From positions 1 to 64,000 of the forward strand of contig NZ_JABVBB010000019.1 of the NCBI RefSeq assembly GCF_013346665.1: a DNA stretch of 64,000 bases, written 5' to 3'. Each line of letters starts with the position of its first letter. Positions within the stretch are counted from its first letter, which is position 1. Source of the stretch: Sulfitobacter maritimus. Its GTDB lineage: Bacteria; Pseudomonadota; Alphaproteobacteria; Rhodobacterales; Rhodobacteraceae. The position numbers and the translations under genes were made by a program. Below, in pieces: positions 1 through 7,086 of the stretch. The notes beneath the pieces are model-generated. The model saw only the letters and a list, made by a program, of their open reading frames with translations, ran no database searches and was not told the origin of the DNA.

Positions 1-28
1 TGGACCTGTCCCGCTTTCGTGCCGCCCC
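1..28 (+). repeat. IS left terminal inverted repeat
   Basis: This pairs with 1204-1231. The first ten bases are perfectly inverted, followed by two shared blocks (TTT and TGCCGC) in register. Such ends are the transposase binding sites of IS3 elements. Confidence 0.9.
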
Positions 29-38
29 AAGTGCTCGT

Positions 39-896
39 TTAAGCCACTTTCCGTTCGAAGGCGACGGGGCTTTTCCAGCCCAGTGCTGAGTGGCGTCGCC
101 GTGGGTTGTAGAAGCCGTTGATGTATTCAAAGATCGCCATCTCAGCTTGCCGCCGTGTTTCCCATGACCTGCGCCAAATGAGTTCAGCTTTGATGGTTTT
201 GAAGAAGGTCTCGACGACAGCATTGTCGTAACAATTGCCCTTGCCAGACATCGACACCTTGAAGCCTTGCTGGCGCAGAAGTTTCTGGTAGTCGTGCGAA
301 CAATATTGCGACCCGCGATCCGTATGGTGGATGCAGCTCTTGGGCGGTGCCCTGAACGCAATTGCCATCTTCAAAGCCCGTATTGCCAAGTCTCGTTTCA
401 TACGGTTGCTGACCGCCCAGCCGATCACGCGCCTTGAATGCAGGTCGAGGATGACAGCCAAATACAGCCATCCCTCACGCGTCCAGACATAGCTGATGTC
501 ACCGGCCCATTTCTGGTTCGGTTGGTCAGCCATAAAATCCCGGTCCAGCAGGTTTGGCGCAATATTGAACTTGTGATCACTGTCTGTCGTCACCTTGTGT
601 TTACGGGTTCGCACCACGGATATGCCGTTCTGGCGCATCAAACGACCCACACGGCGGTGACCGATATTCAGGCCGATCTCCTTCAGTTCTTCTGTCATGC
701 GCGGCCTGCCATAGCTGCCCAGGCTGAGACGGGATTGTTCTTTGATGTGCGCCAAGGTGACCAGATCAGACCGCTGTCTGCGGCTGGCAGGACGGCTTCG
801 GAATGCTCGCAAACCGCGCGAACTGACACCGACAACGTGACACAAGCGGTTCACGGGGAAGTGGCTCCGGTGTTCCTCGACAAACCTAAATCTCAT
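39..896 (-). CDS. IS3-family transposase OrfB (DDE integrase domain)
   Basis: A 285-residue protein with an HTH_21-like segment at about residues 50-100 and an rve integrase core. The catalytic triad is visible as D133 (GDISYV), D193 (HTDRGSQY) and E229 (NAVVETFF), with 35 residues between the second D and the E, the classic IS3 spacing. The start ATG overlaps the orfA stop as ATGA. The frame is -1 relative to orfA and open back to the slippery heptamer at 926-932, so the usual active product is probably an OrfAB fusion. OrfB catalyses DNA strand transfer at the element ends. Confidence 0.96.
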   Translation of the reverse strand: MRFRFVEEHRSHFPVNRLCHVVGVSSRGLRAFRSRPASRRQRSDLVTLAHIKEQSRLSLGSYGRPRMTEELKEIGLNIGHRRVGRLMRQNGISVVRTRKHKVTTDSDHKFNIAPNLLDRDFMADQPNQKWAGDISYVWTREGWLYLAVILDLHSRRVIGWAVSNRMKRDLAIRALKMAIAFRAPPKSCIHHTDRGSQYCSHDYQKLLRQQGFKVSMSGKGNCYDNAVVETFFKTIKAELIWRRSWETRRQAEMAIFEYINGFYNPRRRHSALGWKSPVAFERKVA

Positions 897-1168
897 TGCT
901 TTAGGCCCGCAAAGAACTGGGTGGCCTTTTTTAGGATTTCCCTCTCCTCCTTGAGAAGACGGTTCTCGCGCCGAAGTCGCTCATTCTCTTGGGCGAGGCT
1001 CAAATCCTCTTTCGACACCACGTCTGTGCCTCGGTGCGCGGTGATCCATTTGTTAAGCGTCGACATGCCAACACCCAGATCGTCAGCCACCTGCTTGCGC
1101 GTCAGCCCACTCGTCAGTGCGATACGCACCGCATCCTGGCGGAATTCGTCCGTCCGTTTCAGTCCCAT
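893..1168 (-). CDS. IS3-family OrfA (helix-turn-helix, leucine zipper)
   Basis: A 91-residue protein with an N-terminal helix-turn-helix of the HTH_Tnp_1 type (residues about 8-45, with RKQVADDLGVGMSTLNKW) and a C-terminal leucine-zipper-like coiled coil (residues about 58-82). It binds the inverted repeats and multimerises. It ends with TGA overlapping the orfB ATG. Its codons for K-K near the C-terminus form the slippery heptamer A_AAA_AAG, the standard IS3 programmed -1 frameshift signal. Confidence 0.95.
   Translation of the reverse strand: MGLKRTDEFRQDAVRIALTSGLTRKQVADDLGVGMSTLNKWITAHRGTDVVSKEDLSLAQENERLRRENRLLKEEREILKKATQFFAGLKQ
926..932 (-). other. Programmed -1 frameshift heptamer A_AAA_AAG in orfA
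   Basis: On the minus strand, six A then G lie in the orfA frame as A AAA AAG (codons CTA AAA AAG). After a -1 slip the new frame reads without a stop through the orfB ATG at 896, giving an OrfAB fusion. This is the known expression strategy of IS3-family transposases. Confidence 0.85.
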
Positions 1169-1203
1169 AGTTCATCTCCTTTGTTGCAGTAAATGCTATC
1201 AAA

Positions 1204-1231
1204 GGAGCGGCATCAAACTGCGACAGGTCCA
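1204..1231 (-). repeat. IS right terminal inverted repeat
   Basis: Reverse complement of the left end with 6 mismatches in 28 positions. It marks the boundary between the element and the plasmid DNA that begins at 1232. Confidence 0.9.
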
Positions 1232-1307
1232 AATCTCTGCGGCTCCTCCCCTAGCTGCCCAAGGCAAACCCGTTTAGAAGCGAACGAAACTGCTTGGGAG
1301 CGGACAA

Positions 1308-2534
1308 TTGCAAAAGATCACTCTGCCTGAGCGCCCGAACTGGCGCGAGCACGCTCAGGACGTCGGCTTTTCCTTTGCTGATATGCATGGCGAACCCTAT
1401 TGGGACGAAACCTCGGCCTATGCTTTCACGCTTGAGCAGATTGAGAACGATCTCGAAGACCCGGCGACCGAACTGCACGCGATGTGCCGCGACGCGGTGG
1501 CGGAGATTATTGCGAGCGAAGAGTTAATGGACTGTCTCGCCATTCCTGAGGCACACCGTGATCTTGTCGCGGCAAGCTGGCGCGAGGGCGATCCCGAGAT
1601 TTATGGGCGGTTTGACTTCGCATATGACGGTGACGGGCCAGCAAAGCTGCTAGAATACAACGCCGACACGCCCACATCGCTTTATGAAAGCGCGGCTTTT
1701 CAATGGCAGTGGCTGGAGGACCAGCTTAAAGCAGGTGTTCTGCCGGAGGGGGCGGATCAGTTCAACGGCATCCACGAGGCCTTGGTCGCCCGTTTTGCAG
1801 AAGTGTTCGAGCCGGACAGCGATTTGCATTTCACTGCCGTCGCGGACAGCCCCGAAGACTATGGCACGGTCGAGGCGATGGGCTGGGCCGCGCGTGAGGC
1901 CGGGTTGGGCGCGCATTATTGCGATCTTGATAAAATTGCGCTCAGTGATGACGGCCAGTTTCTCGATGACCAAGACCGCCGTATCGCTGTCCTGTTCAAG
2001 CTCTACCCTTGGGAGGACTTGCTGCGAGACGACTACGCTGCGCATATCGCAGGGTCAGGCTGTCTCTTTCTCGAACCTGCGTGGAAGGCGCTGCTGTCCA
2101 ACAAGGGGCTTTTGCCTGTCCTGTGGCAGATGTTTGAAGGCCACCCGAACTTGCTGCCCGCGTTTTTCGAAGCAGAGGTTGGCGAGGCGCTTGCTGGTCG
2201 TGGGGCGGCCTCTGAACGGGCTGCAGCCGCATTTGACCGTGCCGCCGCGCGTTTGGCAGAGGCCCATGTGCGCAAGCCGATCCTGTCGCGCGAGGGTGCA
2301 TCGGTTTCTATCCATCAGGCTGGGGAAGTCGTCGAGACATCAACCAACACTGACTATGCTCAGCACCCTCGGATCATCCAAGCCTATGCGCCGCTGCCCA
2401 CCTTGGATGGCTTTCATCCTGTGGTGGGGGCATGGATCGTTGGCCAGACCTGCGCCGGAATCGGCATCCGCGAGGACTGTTCGCGCATCACGCAAGATTT
2501 GTCCCGCTTCAAGCCGCACTACATAAAGCCCTAA
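1308..2534 (+). CDS. Glutathionylspermidine synthase-like ATP-grasp protein (YgiC/YjfC family)
   Basis: A 408-residue protein of the GSP_synth family, found in E. coli as YgiC and YjfC: ATP-grasp carbon-nitrogen ligases related to the synthetase domain of glutathionylspermidine synthase, whose true substrate is unclear. Family features include the N-terminal PERPNW, the segment DGPAKLLEYNADTPTSLYE (about residues 107-125) and a C-terminal stretch near the ATP site (KPILSREG, then VVGAWIVG). The start is TTG, chosen because GGGAG lies 8 bases upstream and the N-terminus matches the family. The next gene encodes DUF1190, the usual partner (YgiB/YjfM). The IS ends 76 bp upstream, so the native promoter or earlier operon genes may have been displaced. 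Confidence 0.88.
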   Translation: MQKITLPERPNWREHAQDVGFSFADMHGEPYWDETSAYAFTLEQIENDLEDPATELHAMCRDAVAEIIASEELMDCLAIPEAHRDLVAASWREGDPEIYGRFDFAYDGDGPAKLLEYNADTPTSLYESAAFQWQWLEDQLKAGVLPEGADQFNGIHEALVARFAEVFEPDSDLHFTAVADSPEDYGTVEAMGWAAREAGLGAHYCDLDKIALSDDGQFLDDQDRRIAVLFKLYPWEDLLRDDYAAHIAGSGCLFLEPAWKALLSNKGLLPVLWQMFEGHPNLLPAFFEAEVGEALAGRGAASERAAAAFDRAAARLAEAHVRKPILSREGASVSIHQAGEVVETSTNTDYAQHPRIIQAYAPLPTLDGFHPVVGAWIVGQTCAGIGIREDCSRITQDLSRFKPHYIKP

Positions 2535-2569
2535 TGCGCCCTAATCCCAGCTTGCCGAAAGGCCTAGAT

Positions 2570-3148
2570 ATGACCAAACGCTCCAGACATGTTTCCATCG
2601 CCATCGTAGGTGCCACCGCCTTTACCCTCGCGGGTTGTAAGGAGGAAAAGGTCGATGCGGCAGCCTTTCCCGACTTGCAAAGCTGTTTGGCCGAAACCTC
2701 AGAGAACAGCATCTTCAGCAAAGACGACTGCGAGACCGCATTCGCCGAAGCGCAAACGCTGCATGTCGAAGCGGCACCGCGCTATGACAGTCTTGAGGTT
2801 TGCGAAGAGCAGCACGGTCCGGACGCCTGTAGCACAGAGGAGGCGGCAACGCAGGGCGGCTCAAGTCGGATCTTCATGCCGCTGTTGGCGGGCTATCTGA
2901 TCGGCAATATGATGGGCGGCCGTTCCGGCATGTCGGCGGCCCAACCGCTCTACAAGACCGCAGACGGACGTTTCACCAATGCTGCACGCTCCAGCAGTTT
3001 TTCAACAAACCGAGGCGCGGCCAAACTCAGCACATCGCAGTTCACGCGCCCTGCCAGCACAGTCGGGAAAACGCCAATGACCCGCGCGACGGCGGCCTCT
3101 CGGGGTGGGTTTGGCCGAACTGGCGGCTCACGCGGATTTGGCGGCTAG
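2570..3148 (+). CDS. DUF1190 family lipoprotein (YgiB/YjfM-like)
   Basis: A 192-residue protein starting 35 bp after the ATP-grasp gene. The signal peptide ends in a lipobox (LAGC, cysteine about residue 23), so it is a predicted lipoprotein. It has conserved cysteines (QSCLAE, DDCETAF, EVCEEQHG, DACS) and a low-complexity Ser/Arg/Gly C-terminus ending in repeated GGFG-like motifs, as in YgiB/YjfM. The start is the ATG immediately before the signal peptide. Pairing with a YgiC-type ligase is conserved from E. coli, but no biochemical role is established. An envelope function is inferred. Confidence 0.85.
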   Translation: MTKRSRHVSIAIVGATAFTLAGCKEEKVDAAAFPDLQSCLAETSENSIFSKDDCETAFAEAQTLHVEAAPRYDSLEVCEEQHGPDACSTEEAATQGGSSRIFMPLLAGYLIGNMMGGRSGMSAAQPLYKTADGRFTNAARSSSFSTNRGAAKLSTSQFTRPASTVGKTPMTRATAASRGGFGRTGGSRGFGG

Positions 3149-3188
3149 GGTATTTCTCCGCCCGCACCGCAGGCTTTTGATCGCAGGC

Positions 3189-3476
3189 CTAGGCTCGCAT
3201 TCCGGTAAACGTCCCCGATGCAAAAATACCGAATTTGACCGTGCCTGACATGCTCTGCTCTTCGTGATTGCCTTTGAACACAAGCTTCATTGGCATAGGC
3301 CGCTCTATCTTGGTGGCCCATTCAATGGTGTCTGATCCAAACGTCAGATTGAGCATCGGGCCCGACCCGTTCTTCGCGCGCATTTCCCCGACGGGCGGAG
3401 ATTGCGCTGCATCGATATTGAGCGTGGCATCAAAGGTGCCTGTGGGGGACGTGATCGCTATATTCCAAACCTGCAT
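3189..3476 (-). CDS. Conserved hypothetical protein, small beta-rich domain
   Basis: A 95-residue protein without signal peptide or membrane segment. The pattern WNIAITSPTGTFDATLNI, then a Trp-containing strand, PMPMKLVFKG, and a final SGTVKFGIFASGTFTG resembles a small all-beta family common in proteobacteria that lacks a defined function. The ATG at 3476 fits the domain start; a TTG at 3500 would add eight residues. No strong ribosome site is visible before either. It is transcribed towards DUF1190 and appears to stand alone. Confidence 0.6.
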   Translation of the reverse strand: MQVWNIAITSPTGTFDATLNIDAAQSPPVGEMRAKNGSGPMLNLTFGSDTIEWATKIERPMPMKLVFKGNHEEQSMSGTVKFGIFASGTFTGMRA

Positions 3477-3841
3477 GGGCGCACTTTCATTCTGTCGCAA
3501 ACGCTATTTTCGCGTAGAAACATTTATGAACAGAACCATGCGCGCCGCACGGGCTGACCTCGCGTCAAAGCCCGCACAAAATGACGTAGCGCGATGCGTC
3601 GGGCATGAAACCGCCGAGCAATCACCTGAATGCGGTCCACAAGGATGATCAGCGGCAAAGGCGCATTGACAGTCTAGGGATACAGGGTAGGCTTGCCCTA
3701 TGGTTACGCATGAGAATCATTTTCGGTTTCTGCTTCTGAACCGCCCCCGTCCCCGGGTGGCGCACGCTTAGGCGTATCTTCAACCCCCGGGGCCATCTCA
3801 AACCTTTCATTGAGACTGCGATCCTTCCACGGGGGACGACC
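3477..3841. other. Non-coding gap before the first Rnk-type pair
   Basis: About 365 bp with no convincing gene. Short frames here are weak and lack ribosome sites. It presumably holds the promoter of the plus-strand pair that follows; a TTGACA occurs at 3666-3671 but no good -10 box lies 16-18 bp downstream. A purine-rich GGGGGAC stretch just before 3842 may serve as the ribosome site. Confidence 0.5.
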
Positions 3842-4291
3842 ATGTATATCACCAATTCGATGCACCTGCCTGCGGGCAGTACATATCAGCCATCCTTCAA
3901 ATCCCCGCCGCTCCGGGGCCGTTTTCAACTGACCCAAGCCGACCGGATTGGGATCGAACGGTTGCTCAGCCTCGGGCTCACGGCGGAATGTCCAAACCCA
4001 ACGCTGATCGAAGGCTTCCTGCGCCATAAGCTGCGTCTGGCACGACCTGCGCTCGAACCGGCCCCCAAAAGCCTCGTGGTGGCTGGACGCTACGTGTCTT
4101 ACATGACCGCTGGCGGCAAAGCCCGAAGCGGCCTGCTGACAATGGTCCAAAGCGATGACGTGAGCTGCATCCCTGTAACCTCCTTTCTGGGGGCAACGAT
4201 GTTGGGGATGCAAAAGCAGCAAAGAGTACCGCTCCTGCGCGAGGATGGGTGGATTGACACCCTCGTTGTGCTGGACGTGGGCGGCGCTTGA
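3842..4291 (+). CDS. Degenerate GreA/Rnk C-domain protein, partner of Rnk (copy 1)
   Basis: A 149-residue protein. The C-terminal half (residues about 80-148: GRYVSYMT, then VTSFLGATMLGMQKQQRVPLL) resembles the FKBP-like C-terminal domain of GreA/GreB/Rnk proteins, including a variant of the family motif P-L-G-x-A-L-x-G. The N-terminal half (about 30-75) may be a short helical remnant of the Rnk N-domain. It lies 66 bp upstream of an Rnk-like gene. The same order, with a homologous partner, occurs at 48841-49775, so the two proteins probably act together. Function is unknown; interaction with RNA polymerase is inference. Confidence 0.7.
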   Translation: MYITNSMHLPAGSTYQPSFKSPPLRGRFQLTQADRIGIERLLSLGLTAECPNPTLIEGFLRHKLRLARPALEPAPKSLVVAGRYVSYMTAGGKARSGLLTMVQSDDVSCIPVTSFLGATMLGMQKQQRVPLLREDGWIDTLVVLDVGGA

Positions 4292-4357
4292 TCCGGCGCA
4301 GCCAGCGCATCGTCACCGCCTTCCCGACTTGTAATTTCCGACCAAAGGAGTTCCTCC

Positions 4358-4792
4358 ATGTCTACCCCCACCAAAGCCCGCAGGCCCCGTCGCCCAAAGA
4401 TCGTTCTTAGCAGCACGCGGCTGGCGGAGCTTGAGGCGCTTTCCGAAGGCATGATGCGCCGCAACCCAGACTTGGCGGAACAACTCGTCGAAGAACTGGG
4501 ACGCGCGCGCATTGTCACCCCGGCGCGACTGCGGCCTGATATTGTCGATATCGGGCGCAAGGTCACCTACCGGGATGAGACCGCTGAAAAGGATCATACG
4601 ATCACGCTCGTTTTTCCGCAGGACGCGGATATTTCCAACGAGCGCATCTCGGTCATGACCCCGCTCGGCGTGGCGCTGATCGGCTTGGCCGAAGACGCCG
4701 TGTTCCACTGGGAAACCCGCGACGGGCATCGGCGCGAATTGAAAATCCTCAAAGTCTTCCCGGCAGACCACGAAGCGCTACAGGGGGCCTGA
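4358..4792 (+). CDS. rnk: Rnk-like nucleoside diphosphate kinase regulator / GreA-family protein (copy 1)
   Basis: A 144-residue protein of the Rnk family: a short helical N-domain (about 16-50, LAELEALSEGMMRR) and a GreA/GreB C-terminal domain (about 60-138: DIVDIGRKVTYRDE, TLVFPQDAD, ISVMTPLGVALIGL). Rnk binds RNA polymerase at the secondary channel and was first described as a regulator of nucleoside diphosphate kinase. The acidic tip of Gre factors is missing, as in other Rnk proteins. AGGAG precedes the ATG. A second Rnk with the same core motifs lies at 48841-49281. Confidence 0.85.
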   Translation: MSTPTKARRPRRPKIVLSSTRLAELEALSEGMMRRNPDLAEQLVEELGRARIVTPARLRPDIVDIGRKVTYRDETAEKDHTITLVFPQDADISNERISVMTPLGVALIGLAEDAVFHWETRDGHRRELKILKVFPADHEALQGA

Positions 4793-4935
4793 CGTGAGAG
4801 ATGCGAAGTTGAGGGCGCGCAAGAACCATGCGCGGCCCGGGGGGTGTGATATCCTGCTGTGAACAGCATGGCGCACCGTCCGGGATGATCGTCGCCGATC
4901 CGTCGGCAAATCTAATTCCAAGCCGGAGAACCGCC

Positions 4936-5154
4936 GTGACCTTTCATCTTCCCCATAAATGCCCTTCTTGCAGCGCCACGATCCCCCGCGCTGCCGCCGG
5001 GCGCTGCCCCAGTTGCCGGTATCAGTTCGCCGAAACGCTGGCGGTAAGATCCGTCAGATGTCGCCGCTGTGATGCACCGATACCGCTTCAGGGGGCGGCA
5101 GCCCTTACCTGCGCGACATGCCGCACGCAGCGCCCGTCGCGTCTCGCGGCATAA
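4936..5154 (+). CDS. Small double zinc-ribbon protein
   Basis: A 72-residue protein with four CxxC knuckles: CPSC and CPSC in the first half, then CRRC and CATC, enough for two zinc ribbons. The start is GTG at 4936 because GGAG lies 7 bases upstream; reading further upstream adds unlikely sequence. There are no membrane segments. The last codons lie in the first unit of a 41-bp tandem repeat, and the second unit carries a duplicated copy of this 3' end. I do not recognise a named family, and the role is unknown. Confidence 0.5.
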   Translation: MTFHLPHKCPSCSATIPRAAAGRCPSCRYQFAETLAVRSVRCRRCDAPIPLQGAAALTCATCRTQRPSRLAA

Positions 5155-5200
5155 CTGGCTGCCGCACACAGCGCCCGTCGCGTCTCGCGGCATAGCGGGC
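5119..5200 (+). repeat. 41-bp tandem direct repeat (two units)
   Basis: Units 5119-5159 and 5160-5200 begin TGCCGCAC and share CAGCGCCCGTCGCGTCTCGC with very few differences. Each unit contains the same stop-codon context (GCATAA in the first, GCATAG in the second). The repeat covers the end of the zinc-ribbon gene, consistent with slipped-strand duplication. Confidence 0.9.
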
Positions 5201-5253
5201 TGCGGCTCAATCTGGGTGGACCCTCCAAGGTGGCCACCCACTGCCGCCTGCGC

Positions 5254-7035
5254 TCAACCCTGCGACGGCTTCTTTTCCGGCCCGGGCTTTGTCGCACATT
5301 CCATAAAAATCCTCAGTTCACAGCCCCGGCAAATGTCGTCATCGGCAGCTTTGACGGCGGCGGCAATCGCTTCGCCCTTATTGTTATGCATGTTGTCTTC
5401 GCCAAGCTCGTCGAACACATGCAACTGTCGCATGATGCGCAATGCGGGCGCGTTGGTGGTGAAGATGTGAAAATCGGCCCCCGCCCTGCGCGCGCGCCTG
5501 ATCTCTTTCAACAGCAACCCTGCGCCTGACAGATCAATCTTCCAAAGACCTTTCAACCCCATCAGTTTTGTCTTGGGAATCGAGCTGCGCTCCTCCACCT
5601 GCCTGAACTGCTGTTCCACGTTCTCGACCGAGGCAAAGAACAGCGGCCCATCGACCCGGATGACAGAAATCTGCGGACATTCCGGCAGCCCGTAGTTTGC
5701 CGCGTTTTTAAACACCCGCCTGCCGTTGATCTCTGTCGGGGAGCCGACCGCGACGATGGGGTGTGCGCTGTCGTAAAGAAAGACGCAAAGCGATGTGATC
5801 ACGCCGATGACAATGGCGAGGTCCAACTCGGTAAAAACCCCGGTCAGAAATGTCGCGGCCAAAATGGCTGTCTCGCTCTTGTTCGAGGTCAGGATATGGC
5901 GGATCTCATGAAAGTTGATAAGCCGGTACGATACGAAAAGGATCACCCCCGCCATCGCCGGAACCGGGACAAACTCCAGATAGGGCGCGAGCACGAAGAG
6001 CAGGATCACCAAGAACCCCGCCGCGAAAATCGTCGACAGCGGAGTTTGCGCGCCCGCATCCGCGTTCAAACCGGACCGCGTGAAGGAGCCGGACCCGGCG
6101 TAGCACTGAAAGAACGACCCCACCGCGTTGGACAGCCCCTGCCCGACCATCTCTTGACTGGAGTCGTAAGGCTCATCGCGCCGGAGTGCGAAAGAACGCC
6201 CGATGGAAATCGCTTCGAGCAGACCGACAAAGGCGACGGTCGCCGCGACGGGCAAAAGCTCCGTTAAAATCTCATAGGACATCTCAGGCGCGCCGAAGGA
6301 CGGCACGATGGAGGTCAGCGGAGAGAACATCGCGACGCCCTGCGCAGGCGCATCCAGCACCCAAGCGGCCCCCGTCCCGACGGCCAAAGCGATGATATAG
6401 GAGGGCATTTTCTTGCTGAAACGTGACAGCAGGATAAGGGTGAGGATCGTCGCCGCTGAGATAAGAAGCGCCGTTGCATTCACTCCGCCGATGTTCTCAG
6501 CCGCATGAAACACCCGCTCAAAAACACCGCCCCCCGCCCCTTTGGCCAGGCCGAGCGCGCCGTTCAATTGGCTGGCCGCGATCAAAAAAGCAGCGGCGGC
6601 GGTAAACCCGATCAGAACCGAGTGCGAGATAAAGGAGATCAACCCGCCGAGCTTAAACACGCCAGCAATGATCTGGATCATCCCCACCATCAGGGTCAGA
6701 GACAACACCATCGCGATGTAGTCGTCAGACCCCGGCACCGCGAATTGCGACATCGAGCCAAAGACCACAGCCGAGATCGCCGTTGTCGGCCCCGACACCA
6801 TGATCATCGACGACCCCCAGATGCCGGCAATCAGCGATACGACGACAGCGGTGAACAGCCCGAATTCCGGCGGCAGACCGGCGATAATGGCAAAGGCCAC
6901 CCCCTGCGGCAAAACCACCGCCGCATTCGAAAGACCGGCTACAGCATCAGCCTTGACCGTGTTGCGATCAACCTGTTTGAACCAAGGTCGCGCCGGGCTA
7001 AGCGCCGAGAACAACGCGGTTAACCGCTGATGCAT
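5254..7035 (-). CDS. SulP family anion transporter with STAS domain
   Basis: A 593-residue inner-membrane protein. The N-terminal two-thirds (about 20-430) is the SulP core with many hydrophobic helices and the signature region AVVLPQGVAFAIIAGLPPEFGL. A STAS domain occupies about 450-560 (ISVIRVDGPLFFAS, then KIDLSGAGLLLKE). The tail has a small cysteine cluster (CRGCELRIFMEC). SulP proteins move sulfate, bicarbonate or other anions. It lies 51 bp downstream of a sulfatase in the same direction, so movement of sulfate released by that enzyme is a reasonable inference; direction and ion cannot be told from sequence. Confidence 0.9.
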   Translation of the reverse strand: MHQRLTALFSALSPARPWFKQVDRNTVKADAVAGLSNAAVVLPQGVAFAIIAGLPPEFGLFTAVVVSLIAGIWGSSMIMVSGPTTAISAVVFGSMSQFAVPGSDDYIAMVLSLTLMVGMIQIIAGVFKLGGLISFISHSVLIGFTAAAAFLIAASQLNGALGLAKGAGGGVFERVFHAAENIGGVNATALLISAATILTLILLSRFSKKMPSYIIALAVGTGAAWVLDAPAQGVAMFSPLTSIVPSFGAPEMSYEILTELLPVAATVAFVGLLEAISIGRSFALRRDEPYDSSQEMVGQGLSNAVGSFFQCYAGSGSFTRSGLNADAGAQTPLSTIFAAGFLVILLFVLAPYLEFVPVPAMAGVILFVSYRLINFHEIRHILTSNKSETAILAATFLTGVFTELDLAIVIGVITSLCVFLYDSAHPIVAVGSPTEINGRRVFKNAANYGLPECPQISVIRVDGPLFFASVENVEQQFRQVEERSSIPKTKLMGLKGLWKIDLSGAGLLLKEIRRARRAGADFHIFTTNAPALRIMRQLHVFDELGEDNMHNNKGEAIAAAVKAADDDICRGCELRIFMECATKPGPEKKPSQG

Positions 7036-7086
7036 ATGCTTCTCCCGAACCTGTGTCTGAGGTTCTGCTGTCAGCGCGAGGAATGG

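Larger units (their letters stand above)
1..1231 (-). mobile_element. Intact IS3-family insertion sequence
   Basis: The element is bounded by imperfect terminal inverted repeats of 28 bp (1-28 and 1204-1231, 22 of 28 matching; the outermost ten bases TGGACCTGTC are identical). Inside are two overlapping minus-strand genes, orfA and orfB, with the arrangement and DDE triad of IS3-family transposases. Both genes are open and full length, so it may be active. The left tip is base 1 of the window, so the left flank and any target duplication cannot be seen. The right tip lies 76 bp before the TTG start of the next gene. I did not assign a subgroup. Confidence 0.93.

Noticed and set aside
3666..3700. 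TTGACA as a -35 box for the first Rnk pair
   Set aside because: No acceptable -10 sequence at the right distance.
3649..3855. 68-codon minus-strand frame in the gap before the first Rnk pair
   Set aside because: No ribosome site and no domain; overlaps the expected promoter region.
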